Shown piece after piece: positions 47,565 to 57,382 of a stretch of DNA of 64,000 bases. Where the stretch lies: positions 21,920 to 85,919 of the forward strand of contig JAKARS010000004.1 of assembly GCA_021828375.1 (NCBI GenBank), given 5' to 3'. Source of the stretch: Nitrospirota bacterium. GTDB taxonomy: Bacteria; Nitrospirota; Leptospirillia; Leptospirillales; Leptospirillaceae. Numbering within the stretch: the stretch's first letter is position 1; each line of letters opens with the position of its first letter. The notes under the pieces were generated by a model. It was given only the letters and a program-made list of their open reading frames with translations. It was not told the origin of the DNA and made no database searches. The position numbers were made by a program, and so were the translations under genes.

Positions 47565-48122
47565 TTAGTGGAGGATTTCCTTGACCATTTTGTTGAGGGA
47601 GTAGTAGTTGGCATCCCCAGGAATGACATGCCGGATGACCCCTTCCCCGTCAATGACCGCGACCCAAGGCTCTCCGTGGACTCGCCATTGCCGGACCGTA
47701 GCCTGCTCCGAGTCTTCATAGTCGTCAATGTGGATGAAGGCCATGTCCTGGTGGTAGGTTCCCTGAAGCCCCTGCACGATCCGGTCTTCATGGACGCAGG
47801 GAGTGCAGTGAATCGGGGCTCCGAAGAAGACAAGAATGGGGCGGTGGTGGTAGATGGCATGGGAGAAGCTTTCCCTGTGGAGATGATCGGGCACATTCAT
47901 CGTGCAGATGTCGCCGAATCGTTCCCCCACCGCCAGGACCGGGTTATGGCTGATCGGCGCCCGGGTTCCCTCCTTCGGGAAGGAAAGAAACCAGTCGCAC
48001 CCGGAGAGTGTCGTCAAGGAGCCCATGGCCAAAAGAAAAAGGATCATGGAAAAGAGGGGCCGGCTTACCCGGCGGGCATGGCGTTGCGACGCGGGAGGGT
48101 GTGGGGGAAAGAATGTCTCCAT
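47565..48122 (-). CDS. Thioredoxin-fold putative lipoprotein (CTPC)
   Basis: ILFLLAMGSLTTLSGCDWF lipobox; PILVFFGAPIHCTPCVHEDRIVQG; EPWVAVIDGEGVIRHVIPGD. Confidence 0.75.
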   Translation of the reverse strand: METFFPPHPPASQRHARRVSRPLFSMILFLLAMGSLTTLSGCDWFLSFPKEGTRAPISHNPVLAVGERFGDICTMNVPDHLHRESFSHAIYHHRPILVFFGAPIHCTPCVHEDRIVQGLQGTYHQDMAFIHIDDYEDSEQATVRQWRVHGEPWVAVIDGEGVIRHVIPGDANYYSLNKMVKEILH

Positions 48123-48332
48123 GGTCTCTCCAGATTGGAAAACTTCAGTGGTCAGCCATTGCGCAAGGGAGAGTCGGTCTCCCCTGATGGTTTTATCATA
48201 GGACGGTGGGCGGCCCCTTGTCATCTCTCGGGGATTTCAGGTAGTCTCAATCATTTCTTATCCCACAAAATTGGGTCGCAGACATCACTGTTTGGCGCAT
48301 GTGACGCTCTTTCTAACTTTTGGGGACCCTGA

Positions 48333-51300
48333 TTGCCCGACAAGAAAAAGTCTTTTTCCCTCACGGATCTTGCCCTCTCCCACCCCTTGCCGACACTGCT
48401 GTTGCTTTTGGGGGGGATCACGATCGGGCTGCTCTCCTATCTGAAGATGGGAGTGGACCTCTTTCCCCGCGTCAGATTCCCATTGGTCAGCGTCACGGTC
48501 ATCGATCCGGGCGACTCTCCCGGAGGGATGACACGAGAGATTGTCCGCCCCCTCGAAGAGAAAATTTCTTCCCTTTCGGGAATTCTGCATGTCCACTCAA
48601 CGGTGGTCCCGGGGGCTGCGATCCTGACGGCTGTTTTCAAGGATAGCGAACTTGAATCGGATACGAGGTCGCGGGTGAAGAGGGCGGTCGAGGAAGTCCG
48701 TGCCCGTTTCCCGGCGTCCGTTCTTTCTGTCCGGGTGAAGAGGGTCAACCCCACGCGACAGCCTCTGTTGTGGATTCTCTTTCCGGAGGCTTCCGACGGG
48801 GGAGGGGGCTCAGCGGACGCCTCCTTGAGACATTTTGTGAGCGATACCGTGGTTCCCGGCCTGTCCCGGATGACAGGGGTGGAGAGGGTGGAGCTCCTGC
48901 TTCCTCCCCCCTTGGAAATGCACCTGACCCTCTCGCCTCAGTCACTGGAGTCGGAAGGAGGCTCCCTCACCGCTCTTGCGGACTGGCTTCGGGACCGGTC
49001 CCGGGAGTACCCCGCGGGAGCCGTGTCGTCGGATGGACACGAAACGGCCTTGAGCGTTCGGGGAGAGCCCCTGAAGGAGTCCGATCTCTCCCGGCTTCAG
49101 GTGCCGCTTCCTTCGGGCAGGACCGTCCTGCTCTCCTCGCTGGGTGCCCTCTCGAAGAGCTCCCGGAAGAAGGGAATCCTGTTTCGATTTGACGGGCATC
49201 CCGCCGTGGCGCTGAAGGTCTTTGCCCGGCCGGGAGCCAATCTTGTGACCCTTTCCTCGCGCATCCGGGCGCGCCTTGTCACATTTGCCCCGTCCCCGGG
49301 GGATTCTTCGCCGGCTCCCCGCTTTACCGTTCTCATGGATCGCTCTGTCGAAATCGGGAAAAACAACCGGGAGCTCCTGGAAACGCTCACCCTGGGGGGG
49401 TGCCTTGCCGTCTTGTCCATCCTTTTCTTCCTCGGGAATGTCCGGGAGACGGTCGTTGCGGCGGTGGCCATCCCTGCCTCGATCCTGGCGGTTTTCCCCG
49501 CATTGCATCTTTTTGGCTTTACCCTGAACACCCTGACGATGCTGGCCCTTTCCCTGGTTGTGGGGATTCTCATCGATGACGCCATCGTTGTGGTGGAAAG
49601 CATCAACCGCCATCGGGCCTTGGGAGAATCCCTGGGGGAGGCCGCCAGGAGAGGGGTCGGAGAGATTGCCAGGGCCGTTGTGGCCACCACCTTTTCCATT
49701 GTGGCGGTCTTTGCCCCCATGGCCATGATGCATGGGGTGCTGGGGGAGTTCTTCCGGGAGTTCGGCTGGACAGTGTCCCTCGCCGTTGTCGCCTCTCTGA
49801 TCGTCTCCCTGACGGTCACGCCGGTCCTGGCCGGGCGAGGAGCCCTGCCGGGACAGGAAAGCCCCTCCCGGCTCTTTCCTGCGATAGGACGGCTGGGAGT
49901 TGTCCTTGGGGACTGGTATGAACGGGGGCTGCTGGTGGCCATGGAGCGCCCGATTCTTCTCACCCTTTTTTCCCTCATCCTTCTGGGCGCCACACTTCTC
50001 CTGGCCACGCATCTCCCCTCCAACCTCATTCCGGAAGAGGACCGCGGAGTCTTTCTCGTTCATGTTCGGGTCAAGGGATCTCCGAGCCTTGAGAGAACCG
50101 ATCTCCGGCTCGAGGTTCTCGCCGACAGTCTCCGAAAGCTTCCGGCGGTGCAATCCGTTCTCTCCCAGGCGGGAGGAAGACAGGGAGCCCTTCCGTCCGA
50201 AGGGTTCCTTTATGTTTCCCTTGTGGACTCCTCGCGCCGGACAATGACCGACACTCAGATGATGGATCAGGCACGAAAAGTCCTCGCCGGATTTTCGGAC
50301 ATGACGGGGACGGTGAGCCGTCCCGGTCCCCTGGGCGGAACAGGCGAAACCCCCGCCTTCCAGTGCTTTCTTCTTGGACCCGATCCCAGTCGTCTCGACA
50401 GGCTGGGCCGCGACCTTGCGGCGTTCCTCTCCTCCCATGCCGGCATTCGCGATGCCCGGAGTTCGTCGGGAGGGGCAGAGGAACGTGTGGTCCTCCACCC
50501 CACGCCGGAGGCCATGTCTCGATTCGGTCTGACCCCGGGACGTCTGGCGGGATGGCTCTCGGACCTGAGTAACGGCAAGTCCGCCGGGAATGTCGAGACG
50601 TCCTCCGGAGAGATCCCCTTTCGGGTGGCTCTTGTCCCGTCGGCGCTTGATACCGTGGCAAGGCTTGGTGCGCTGCCCTTTTTTGTGGCTCCGGGAAGAT
50701 CCCTTCCCCTGTCTTCGCTGTCAACGATCGGGACCGAGTCCTCGGGGGAGCGTCAGAACCGGGACGACCAAAGCCCTTCTGTGACTGTTTCTGCAGAAAT
50801 TCTTCCTCCGCTCTCCTTGGGGGAGACCATGGACAAGGTCAATGGCTGGGCAAGGACGGCTCTCCCTCCGTCCTATCATCTTCGATATGCAGGCAATGCC
50901 GATGTGCTCCGGGATGCCAAGGGGCAGATCCTGGTGGCCATTCTTGTTTCCATTGGCGGGGTTTTCCTGATCCTCTCCCTTCTTTTCGGGAGCATGCTTC
51001 TTCCCCTGGTGATCATGGTGTCCATTCCCTTTGGGGTCATCGGTTCCGTCGTGGCTCTCTGGATTTCCGGCATCTCAGTCAATATGATGGGGGCCATCGG
51101 ACTCATCATTCTGTTTGGATTGGTGACAAAGAATGCTATTCTTCTAGTGGACTGCGCGAATCGTGAGCGGCGTCTTGGAAGGGGCCCGAAAGAGGCGGCC
51201 ATCATTTCGGCGCGGACGCGTCTTCGTCCCATTTCCATGACGACCTTTGCCATGGTTTTCGGGATGATGCCCATGGCTGCGGGTCTTGGAGCCGGAGGAC

Positions 51301-51470
51301 GGATCAGGGAATCAATGGCCCTCGTTGTGATCGGAGGCCTGTTGTCATCGATGGTGTTCACCTTATTTCTTGTTCCCGTTGTCTATGCCAGGGTGGAGGG
51401 TCTCTCTGCTCGATGGACCCCGGGGAATTCTTCGCGACTGCACCGAGAGGAGGAGACTCATGGAACATGA
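48333..51470 (+). CDS. RND superfamily efflux permease (AcrB/HAE1-like)
   Basis: 1045 aa; DLALSHPLPTLLLLLGGITIGLLSYLKMGVDLFPRVRFPLVSV; LSLVVGILIDDAIVVVESI; GLVTKNAILLVDCANRERRLGRGPKEAAI; TTG start. Confidence 0.93.
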   Translation: MPDKKKSFSLTDLALSHPLPTLLLLLGGITIGLLSYLKMGVDLFPRVRFPLVSVTVIDPGDSPGGMTREIVRPLEEKISSLSGILHVHSTVVPGAAILTAVFKDSELESDTRSRVKRAVEEVRARFPASVLSVRVKRVNPTRQPLLWILFPEASDGGGGSADASLRHFVSDTVVPGLSRMTGVERVELLLPPPLEMHLTLSPQSLESEGGSLTALADWLRDRSREYPAGAVSSDGHETALSVRGEPLKESDLSRLQVPLPSGRTVLLSSLGALSKSSRKKGILFRFDGHPAVALKVFARPGANLVTLSSRIRARLVTFAPSPGDSSPAPRFTVLMDRSVEIGKNNRELLETLTLGGCLAVLSILFFLGNVRETVVAAVAIPASILAVFPALHLFGFTLNTLTMLALSLVVGILIDDAIVVVESINRHRALGESLGEAARRGVGEIARAVVATTFSIVAVFAPMAMMHGVLGEFFREFGWTVSLAVVASLIVSLTVTPVLAGRGALPGQESPSRLFPAIGRLGVVLGDWYERGLLVAMERPILLTLFSLILLGATLLLATHLPSNLIPEEDRGVFLVHVRVKGSPSLERTDLRLEVLADSLRKLPAVQSVLSQAGGRQGALPSEGFLYVSLVDSSRRTMTDTQMMDQARKVLAGFSDMTGTVSRPGPLGGTGETPAFQCFLLGPDPSRLDRLGRDLAAFLSSHAGIRDARSSSGGAEERVVLHPTPEAMSRFGLTPGRLAGWLSDLSNGKSAGNVETSSGEIPFRVALVPSALDTVARLGALPFFVAPGRSLPLSSLSTIGTESSGERQNRDDQSPSVTVSAEILPPLSLGETMDKVNGWARTALPPSYHLRYAGNADVLRDAKGQILVAILVSIGGVFLILSLLFGSMLLPLVIMVSIPFGVIGSVVALWISGISVNMMGAIGLIILFGLVTKNAILLVDCANRERRLGRGPKEAAIISARTRLRPISMTTFAMVFGMMPMAAGLGAGGRIRESMALVVIGGLLSSMVFTLFLVPVVYARVEGLSARWTPGNSSRLHREEETHGT

Positions 51471-52095
51471 TCAACGGGTTCGCCGGCCGACCCTTGTCGG
51501 TGGGATTTCCCGGGCCTTTCTTTTTGCCGGAATTCTGGGGGGATGTGCCTTCAATCATCCTCACCCCACCCTTCACGCGGCGGGTCTCACTCCGGATGCC
51601 AGCCCCAACGGGATCATCGTGCGGGCGATCAACCCGTTTTACAACCGGAAGGCGCTTCCCTACGAGCTTCCGTATACGATCCGCCTCGATGCCGACCATC
51701 CTTATGTGATTCATTGCGAGCATAACCGGGTTGTGAAGATTCCCTCACGCTACCGCGATGTCATCGTTCGGTTCATTGGACGGGAAAACGGGTATGTGCA
51801 GTCGGTGGAGGTGAAGGGAACGGACTGGAACAACAGGATTGATCGCCGGTTTTACTTTCACCCGGATCTCGACCGCTTCCTGCGGACACTTTCGCCGGTG
51901 GCCGTGGATAGCCAGAAGGGTATCGGAATCGGCAATTACGTCAACGGATGTACCGATCCGCTCCTGATTCTTTCGGTGGCTCCCGGCACCTCAAAGGTCG
52001 TCAATGAATTCACCTTTCTCGGGGACTTTATCCAGAAGCTTCTGGATCCTCAGAGCCCGCTCAAGGTCTTCTCGTTTCTCCTCGTCGACCAGTGA
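51460..52095 (+). CDS. Putative lipoprotein of unknown function
   Basis: FLFAGILGGCAFNHPHPT lipobox; SD gagagga upstream of the ATG. Confidence 0.6.
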   Translation: MEHDQRVRRPTLVGGISRAFLFAGILGGCAFNHPHPTLHAAGLTPDASPNGIIVRAINPFYNRKALPYELPYTIRLDADHPYVIHCEHNRVVKIPSRYRDVIVRFIGRENGYVQSVEVKGTDWNNRIDRRFYFHPDLDRFLRTLSPVAVDSQKGIGIGNYVNGCTDPLLILSVAPGTSKVVNEFTFLGDFIQKLLDPQSPLKVFSFLLVDQ

Positions 52096-52137
52096 AAAAA
52101 AGACCCGTTATCCTATCGGAGGCGCAGGAGGAGATTC

Positions 52138-52635
52138 GTGTATACGGTTGAAGAGATGCGACGGACGATTGCCCATCATGGGGTCAGGCTGACCCCTCAG
52201 CGTTCTGCCATTGTGGAGGAGCTCATCCACTTTCCCGGCATCTTTTCCGTGGCCGATCTGCAAAAAAGGATGGAGGACCGACATCCCGACCTGGGACGGG
52301 CGACCCTTTTTCGCACGATCGACCTCTTTGTCCGGCTCGGTGTCCTCGAGCGGATGCATCGGGAAGAGGGAGAGGATGGGTATATCGTGGGGATGGCCGG
52401 ACACCATCACCACCTCGTCTGTCGCGTCTGCGGAGAGGTTCGTCACATCGACTTCTGTCCGATCGCCCCGGCCATTGACGAGAGGGTTCGTCGGGAAGGA
52501 TATGCGGAGACGGTTCACCGGTTCGATATTGAAGGCATTTGTCTCAGTTGTCAGCAAAAGCGGGACAGCAAACAGAAGAAGGGATCTCAGGGTCCCAAAG
52601 GCTTGAAGGCGGGAAGCTCGCTGGAGGCAATATAG
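52138..52635 (+). CDS. Fur family transcriptional regulator
   Basis: VRLTPQRSAIVEELIHFPGIFSVADLQKRM; GHHHHLVCRVCGEVRHIDFCP; ICLSCQ. Confidence 0.92.
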   Translation: MYTVEEMRRTIAHHGVRLTPQRSAIVEELIHFPGIFSVADLQKRMEDRHPDLGRATLFRTIDLFVRLGVLERMHREEGEDGYIVGMAGHHHHLVCRVCGEVRHIDFCPIAPAIDERVRREGYAETVHRFDIEGICLSCQQKRDSKQKKGSQGPKGLKAGSSLEAI

Positions 52636-52704
52636 AGCCCGGCCCCGAGAAGAATCAGCAGGGCAATGATGAGAAGAACAGGCTTCAGATAGGAAGGAGG
52701 ATGT

Positions 52705-53112
52705 GTGGACACGAGCAAAATTTTAGGCGGGTTGAAGACGGGAGTCAAGGGATCGGCCCTTGCTCTTGCCCTTGCCGGTTCTTTGCTGGCAACGACCGGA
52801 TGCACGTCGGACAATGGCTCCGGATCGGCGATTTCGGTGGATGACCAGCCGACTCCGATCCGATTTGAAGGACAGTCCACTCCGGTTCTTCTGCCACGGA
52901 CCAATCTTTACATCTTCCTGACCTCGAGCCGCCCTCTGTATATGCGGGATGGGGTCTATTATCAGTACTATCAGGATCACTGGTACCGCTCGGAAGATCT
53001 AAAGGGACCGTGGGAGGCGATCGACGGAGACCAGATTCCCGATCTTCTGCAGAATCTCCCGCCCGACTATTACTACGACAATTTTCCTTACAAGCTGCGA
53101 AAAGACCACTAA
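52705..53112 (+). CDS. Small putative lipoprotein
   Basis: ALALALAGSLLATTGCTSDNGSG lipobox; YYQYYQDHWYRSEDLKGPWEAI. Confidence 0.65.
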   Translation: MDTSKILGGLKTGVKGSALALALAGSLLATTGCTSDNGSGSAISVDDQPTPIRFEGQSTPVLLPRTNLYIFLTSSRPLYMRDGVYYQYYQDHWYRSEDLKGPWEAIDGDQIPDLLQNLPPDYYYDNFPYKLRKDH

Positions 53113-53113
53113 T

Positions 53114-53932
53114 TCAGGCAGGTGGTTTCAGTCCTGTCGACAGCAGCCGGCGACCGGATCCCCCCTCGATCCTTGCCGCGATGAGGTGGCCGATTCCCAT
53201 TCCGGTTTTTTTCGAGGCATTTCCTTCCCGACAGAAGATTTCCAGCCATCCCGAGCTATTGACAAGACAGCCCAGCGATCCTTTCGGGACCTCCTGATAT
53301 CTCCTGACATAGGGAATGGCCGTTCCGGCATGTGACATGTCCACTTTTTCTGGGAGGAGAAGGGCATAGTAGTCGAGAAGAATGTTGCCGAAATGGTCGA
53401 CGTTCCAGGCCAGAAGGCGACCGTCGGACGACTCGGACGGATCGGCCCAGGAGGTCAGGGAATCCGTCTCAACCCGGGGGCCCATATCCCTTGGCGCCAT
53501 CTTCCCTGCGGCAAGGGCGACGACGGCCGGGGCAAACAGATCCCTCCCCTGAAATGTCGCGGTGGCCTCTCCCCCAAAAATCTCGGGAGAGTTCATCTGG
53601 TAGAAGACCAGGCCTTCAACCCACTCGGTCAGAAGTAACGGCAATCCGTTGTCGGGAAGAATGAAGAAAGCGTTCTGTCCTTCCCCGGCCAGTGCCCGCC
53701 TGGTGCTCCCCACTCCCGGATCCACCACACAGAGATGGATGGTTCCCGGGGGAGAGACTCGCATGATGTCGACTAGGGAGGGGAGGGCCAACGCCGGTGA
53801 AAAGGACGGAATCTCATGGGTGACATCGATCACCTCACAATGGGGGGCTCCGGACAGAATCCTGAGTTTGACGCCGGCCACATAGGAGTCTCTTGTGCCG
53901 AAATCCGAGGTGAAGGTGACGAAACGTTTCAT
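53114..53932 (-). CDS. SAM hydroxide adenosyltransferase (DUF62 / chlorinase-fluorinase superfamily)
   Basis: FVTFTSDFGTRDSYVAGVKLRILSGAPHCEVIDVTHEIPSFSP; VVDPGVGSTRRAL; PDNGLP. Confidence 0.92.
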   Translation of the reverse strand: MKRFVTFTSDFGTRDSYVAGVKLRILSGAPHCEVIDVTHEIPSFSPALALPSLVDIMRVSPPGTIHLCVVDPGVGSTRRALAGEGQNAFFILPDNGLPLLLTEWVEGLVFYQMNSPEIFGGEATATFQGRDLFAPAVVALAAGKMAPRDMGPRVETDSLTSWADPSESSDGRLLAWNVDHFGNILLDYYALLLPEKVDMSHAGTAIPYVRRYQEVPKGSLGCLVNSSGWLEIFCREGNASKKTGMGIGHLIAARIEGGSGRRLLSTGLKPPA

Positions 53933-54732
53933 GGATCAGTTCCTCCGGAGGTTTTCCACCAGACGGGAGCCGAAAGTGCCCCCAGAAGGCCGAAAAGCGC
54001 CCCTCCCCAGAAAAAGTGAAGGTTCGGGGTGGCCCAAAACGCAATGAATCCACCCAAAAGTGCCACGTTAAGGGCTTCAGCCCGGAGCGCCTGCCCATGA
54101 TTTTGGTACAGAGCCTTCCATAAGACAATAAGGGTTCCGGGGGGAATGGGGAGGCGAGGAAGAAATCCGGGCACCCGTTCGCGATAGTCCCCATACTCAG
54201 GGTGGAAGGCCATGACCTCTCTCTCTTCGATCAGGGAAAAGAAGAAAAGGAGGGGAATGTCGATGCCCAGAAGAAGCAGGGCCCCTTGAGGTGAGGAGAC
54301 GAGAGAAAGGGCGAGAACCATTGCGGCCGACCCGAGGTAGATGGGGTGGCGGACGACCCCATAAAGCCCCTCGACATGAAGTTCCGGGGCTTCTGGTGCC
54401 CGGCTCCAGACGGATCGTGTTCCGAGGATGGACGAAGCCGAGAGGCGCAGGAAAAGTCCTCCGGCATAGAGACACAGTGGCGGGAGCATGAGCAGCTTTC
54501 GTTCCAAGGGAAAGATGGGTCTCCCGGCCCCCCAAAGGTCATGGAAAAATGACCACAACGGGAAGGGGTGGCGGGCGTTTTCCACCATGGCAAGGACAAA
54601 GGGAATGGCCAGCAGGAGGATGCGGAGACGGTAGGCTCCTTGAGCCAGAGGTTCCCAGGGGCGTGTGTTGCGTGGGCCGGTGACGGGGGGCATGATGATC
54701 AATCCTCGGGATGGGGTCATGAATGAAAACAT
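53929..54732 (-). CDS. Isoprenylcysteine carboxyl methyltransferase-like (ICMT/PEMT) membrane protein
   Basis: ELHVEGLYGVVRHPIYLGSAAMVLALSLVSSPQGALLLLGIDIPLLFFFSLIEEREVMAFHPEYGDYRERVPGFLP. Confidence 0.85.
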   Translation of the reverse strand: MFSFMTPSRGLIIMPPVTGPRNTRPWEPLAQGAYRLRILLLAIPFVLAMVENARHPFPLWSFFHDLWGAGRPIFPLERKLLMLPPLCLYAGGLFLRLSASSILGTRSVWSRAPEAPELHVEGLYGVVRHPIYLGSAAMVLALSLVSSPQGALLLLGIDIPLLFFFSLIEEREVMAFHPEYGDYRERVPGFLPRLPIPPGTLIVLWKALYQNHGQALRAEALNVALLGGFIAFWATPNLHFFWGGALFGLLGALSAPVWWKTSGGTDP

Positions 54733-54754
54733 CGTAGCAGGAAGGGGTGTTTTG

Positions 54755-55477
54755 GTGAAAGTCCTGAAACTGGCAAGGATTTCTGGGGCATGTTTTTTGC
54801 CGGGACTCCTTGTGGCCTCCTGTGCCGGGACATCCGGAGCTCCCTCTTCCCGGCTCCTGTCCGCGGAGGCCCATCAAGCCCTCCTCTCCGGAGACGTGGC
54901 AAAGGCCGTTCGCCTGGATCGAGAAGCGCTCGTCCGCTCTCCCGACGATGTGGCGCTTATGAACAACCTGGCGGTGGCTCTGGGAAGAAGCGGGAAGAAA
55001 AGGGAGGCGGAGGCACTTCTTCGGCAAGCCCTTATCAAAAGCCCCGACAATCCCCGCATCCTTTTGAATCTCGCAAGAATCGACCTCACCTTGGGAGAAA
55101 TCGGGTCTGCCTATGGCTACGCCTCGAGGATCGTTTCTCGGGATCATTGGCCTGGGGGGTTCCGAACCCTCATGGGAAAGCTCGATATTGACCGGGGAGA
55201 CTACCAGGAGGCCCACATCTATCTTCACGAGGCACAGGAACGTCACCCGGAGAATCCGCTCATCTTGACCTACTTGGGGATCGTCCACTACCGGATTGGA
55301 GAATTGGCCGATTCCAGAAAAAACTTTCTGTCGGCACTGGCCCTCCATCCTTCCCCGGCACTGGCCCGCACCCTTCGATCCTTGCTGGCTCACCCCGAAA
55401 GGGTCCTGGGTGGGGGAGCTCATGGGACCAGCTCCACGTCAAAGAGGCAAAAGCTCCCGTTGACAGGTCCTCATTGA
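54755..55477 (+). CDS. TPR-repeat putative lipoprotein
   Basis: GTG start VKVLKLARISGACFLPGLLVASCAG; NNLAVALGRSGKKREAEALLRQALIKSPDNPRILLNLARI. Confidence 0.75.
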   Translation: MKVLKLARISGACFLPGLLVASCAGTSGAPSSRLLSAEAHQALLSGDVAKAVRLDREALVRSPDDVALMNNLAVALGRSGKKREAEALLRQALIKSPDNPRILLNLARIDLTLGEIGSAYGYASRIVSRDHWPGGFRTLMGKLDIDRGDYQEAHIYLHEAQERHPENPLILTYLGIVHYRIGELADSRKNFLSALALHPSPALARTLRSLLAHPERVLGGGAHGTSSTSKRQKLPLTGPH

Positions 55478-55611
55478 GATTTCCGGGAGAGGGCTCCCCT
55501 GGGAAGATTGATGTCGGAGGGAAAAGACTTTTCTTTCGGTCGGGTTCGCGTTAGAATAGAAAGATTCCATACCGTAGGAAAGCGGTGTTGGCAACAGGAG
55601 GATCTACTCGC

Positions 55612-57246
55612 ATGTCACTTTCAAACCAAAACAATCTTAAAGAAGAAGCTGTCGTGGACCAGGATGAGAATCTCGGTCGCGACGAGATGGACCGCCTCTA
55701 CTCGGAAACCCTTCAGAATTTTGAGGAAGGGGCCGTTGTGGATGGGACGGTCATCGCCGTGCTCCCCACCGAAGTTGTCGTCGATATCGGCTACAAGTCG
55801 GAGGGCCACATTGCCAAGTCCGAATTTTCTGATGAGGAAGCGGCGAGCCTGAAACCGGGAGATCGCATCAGCGTCTATCTCGAAGAGAGAGAGGATGCCA
55901 TGGGCAACCTCGTTCTCTCCAAGGAAAAGGCTGACAGGATGAAGGTATGGGATTCCCTCGAAGCCCTGTCGGAAAAGGGTGAGGTCCTCGAAGGAAAGGT
56001 TATCAGCCGGATCAAGGGCGGCATGACGGTCGACATCGGCCTCAAAGCCTTCCTCCCCGGCTCCCAGATCGACCTTCGTCCGGTTCGGGACATGGATCGC
56101 CTTGTGGGGCAGCCCATCCAGGTCCGCATTATCAAGATGAACAAGAAGCGGGGAAACATCATTGTCTCTCGGCGTGTTCTTCTTGAAGAGTGGCGCGACC
56201 GGCGGAAGAAGCTGACCATGGAATCCCTGAAGGAGGGCGAAGTTCTTGAAGGAATTGTCAAGAACATTACCGACTACGGGGCCTTCATCGATCTCGGCGG
56301 TGTTGACGGGCTTCTTCATATCACCGATATGTCATGGGGGCGGGTCTCGAGCCCTCAGAACCTGATGGCCGTTGGTGACAAGATCAATGTGATGGTGTTG
56401 AAGCATGACAAGGAGACAGGTCGCGTTTCCCTTGGTCTCAAGCAGCTCAAGAGTGATCCGTGGAGCACGGTGGCCTCCCGTTATCCCGAAGGTTCGAAGG
56501 TTCCGGCGAAGGTGGTGTCGATCACGGATTACGGTGCCTTCCTGGAAATTGAGCCGGGAGTCGAAGGCCTCATGCACATCACGGAGATGAGCTGGAACCA
56601 TGAGGTCAAGCATCCGAGCAAGATCATGGCCGTCGGGGATACCGTCGAAGCAAAGGTTCTGAAGATCGACGAAAAGAACCGGAAGATTTCCCTCGGTCTC
56701 AAGCAGCTTGGCCCCAATCCCTGGGATCTCGTTGAGGATCGCTACCCGATCGGGACGATCGTCTCCGGAAAGGTCAAGAGCCTTACCGACTTTGGCGTCT
56801 TTGTCGGTCTGGACGAAGGAATTGACGGATTGATTCATATTTCGGATCTTTCCTGGACCCGTCATGTTCGCCACCCCTCCGAAATGTTCAAGAAGGGACA
56901 GAAGGTTGAGGCCATTGTCCTGAAGATTGAAAAGGAGCGTCAGCGCCTTTCCCTGGGGTACAAGCAGATGGCGTCCGATCCTTGGGAGACAGATATTCCC
57001 GAGCGCTTCCAGGTCGGTCAGTCCATGAAGGGCAAGGTAACAAAGGTCATGGATTTTGGCTTCTTCGTGGAAATCGCCGAGGGGGTTGAGGGCCTTGTTC
57101 ATGTCAGCGAGGTCGACTTGCCCAACGGAGAGCGGCTAGACCAGCTCTTCCCGGTCGGAACCGAACTTCAGGTCCGTATCGTCAAGGTCGACAAGGGCGA
57201 GCGAAAGATTGGCCTGTCGGTCAAAGGAGCGGATGAGGGGGCTTAA
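55612..57246 (+). CDS. rpsA: 30S ribosomal protein S1
   Basis: Tandem S1 domains: GEVLEGIVKNITDYGAFIDLGGVDGLLHITDMSWGRV; GSKVPAKVVSITDYGAFLEIEPGVEGLMHITEMSW, etc. Confidence 0.96.
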   Translation: MSLSNQNNLKEEAVVDQDENLGRDEMDRLYSETLQNFEEGAVVDGTVIAVLPTEVVVDIGYKSEGHIAKSEFSDEEAASLKPGDRISVYLEEREDAMGNLVLSKEKADRMKVWDSLEALSEKGEVLEGKVISRIKGGMTVDIGLKAFLPGSQIDLRPVRDMDRLVGQPIQVRIIKMNKKRGNIIVSRRVLLEEWRDRRKKLTMESLKEGEVLEGIVKNITDYGAFIDLGGVDGLLHITDMSWGRVSSPQNLMAVGDKINVMVLKHDKETGRVSLGLKQLKSDPWSTVASRYPEGSKVPAKVVSITDYGAFLEIEPGVEGLMHITEMSWNHEVKHPSKIMAVGDTVEAKVLKIDEKNRKISLGLKQLGPNPWDLVEDRYPIGTIVSGKVKSLTDFGVFVGLDEGIDGLIHISDLSWTRHVRHPSEMFKKGQKVEAIVLKIEKERQRLSLGYKQMASDPWETDIPERFQVGQSMKGKVTKVMDFGFFVEIAEGVEGLVHVSEVDLPNGERLDQLFPVGTELQVRIVKVDKGERKIGLSVKGADEGA

Positions 57247-57382
57247 CCCCCTGAGATCCTGATCGTCCTGGCCTGCAGCCCGAACTTCCGGTTTCATTCT
57301 ACGGAAGGGAAACGGGTTGCGAGCGAGTTGTCCGGAGAGGGAAGGAGACTTCCCTCTCTCTCTTTTTTCCTTGGGATATGGG

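Noticed and set aside
48942-50498. 518-aa antisense ORF
   Set aside because: Opposite the RND permease; low-complexity G/R/K-rich shadow frame
55612-57246. Internal repeats within the S1 gene
   Set aside because: Explained by tandem S1 domains of RpsA, not a novel repeat
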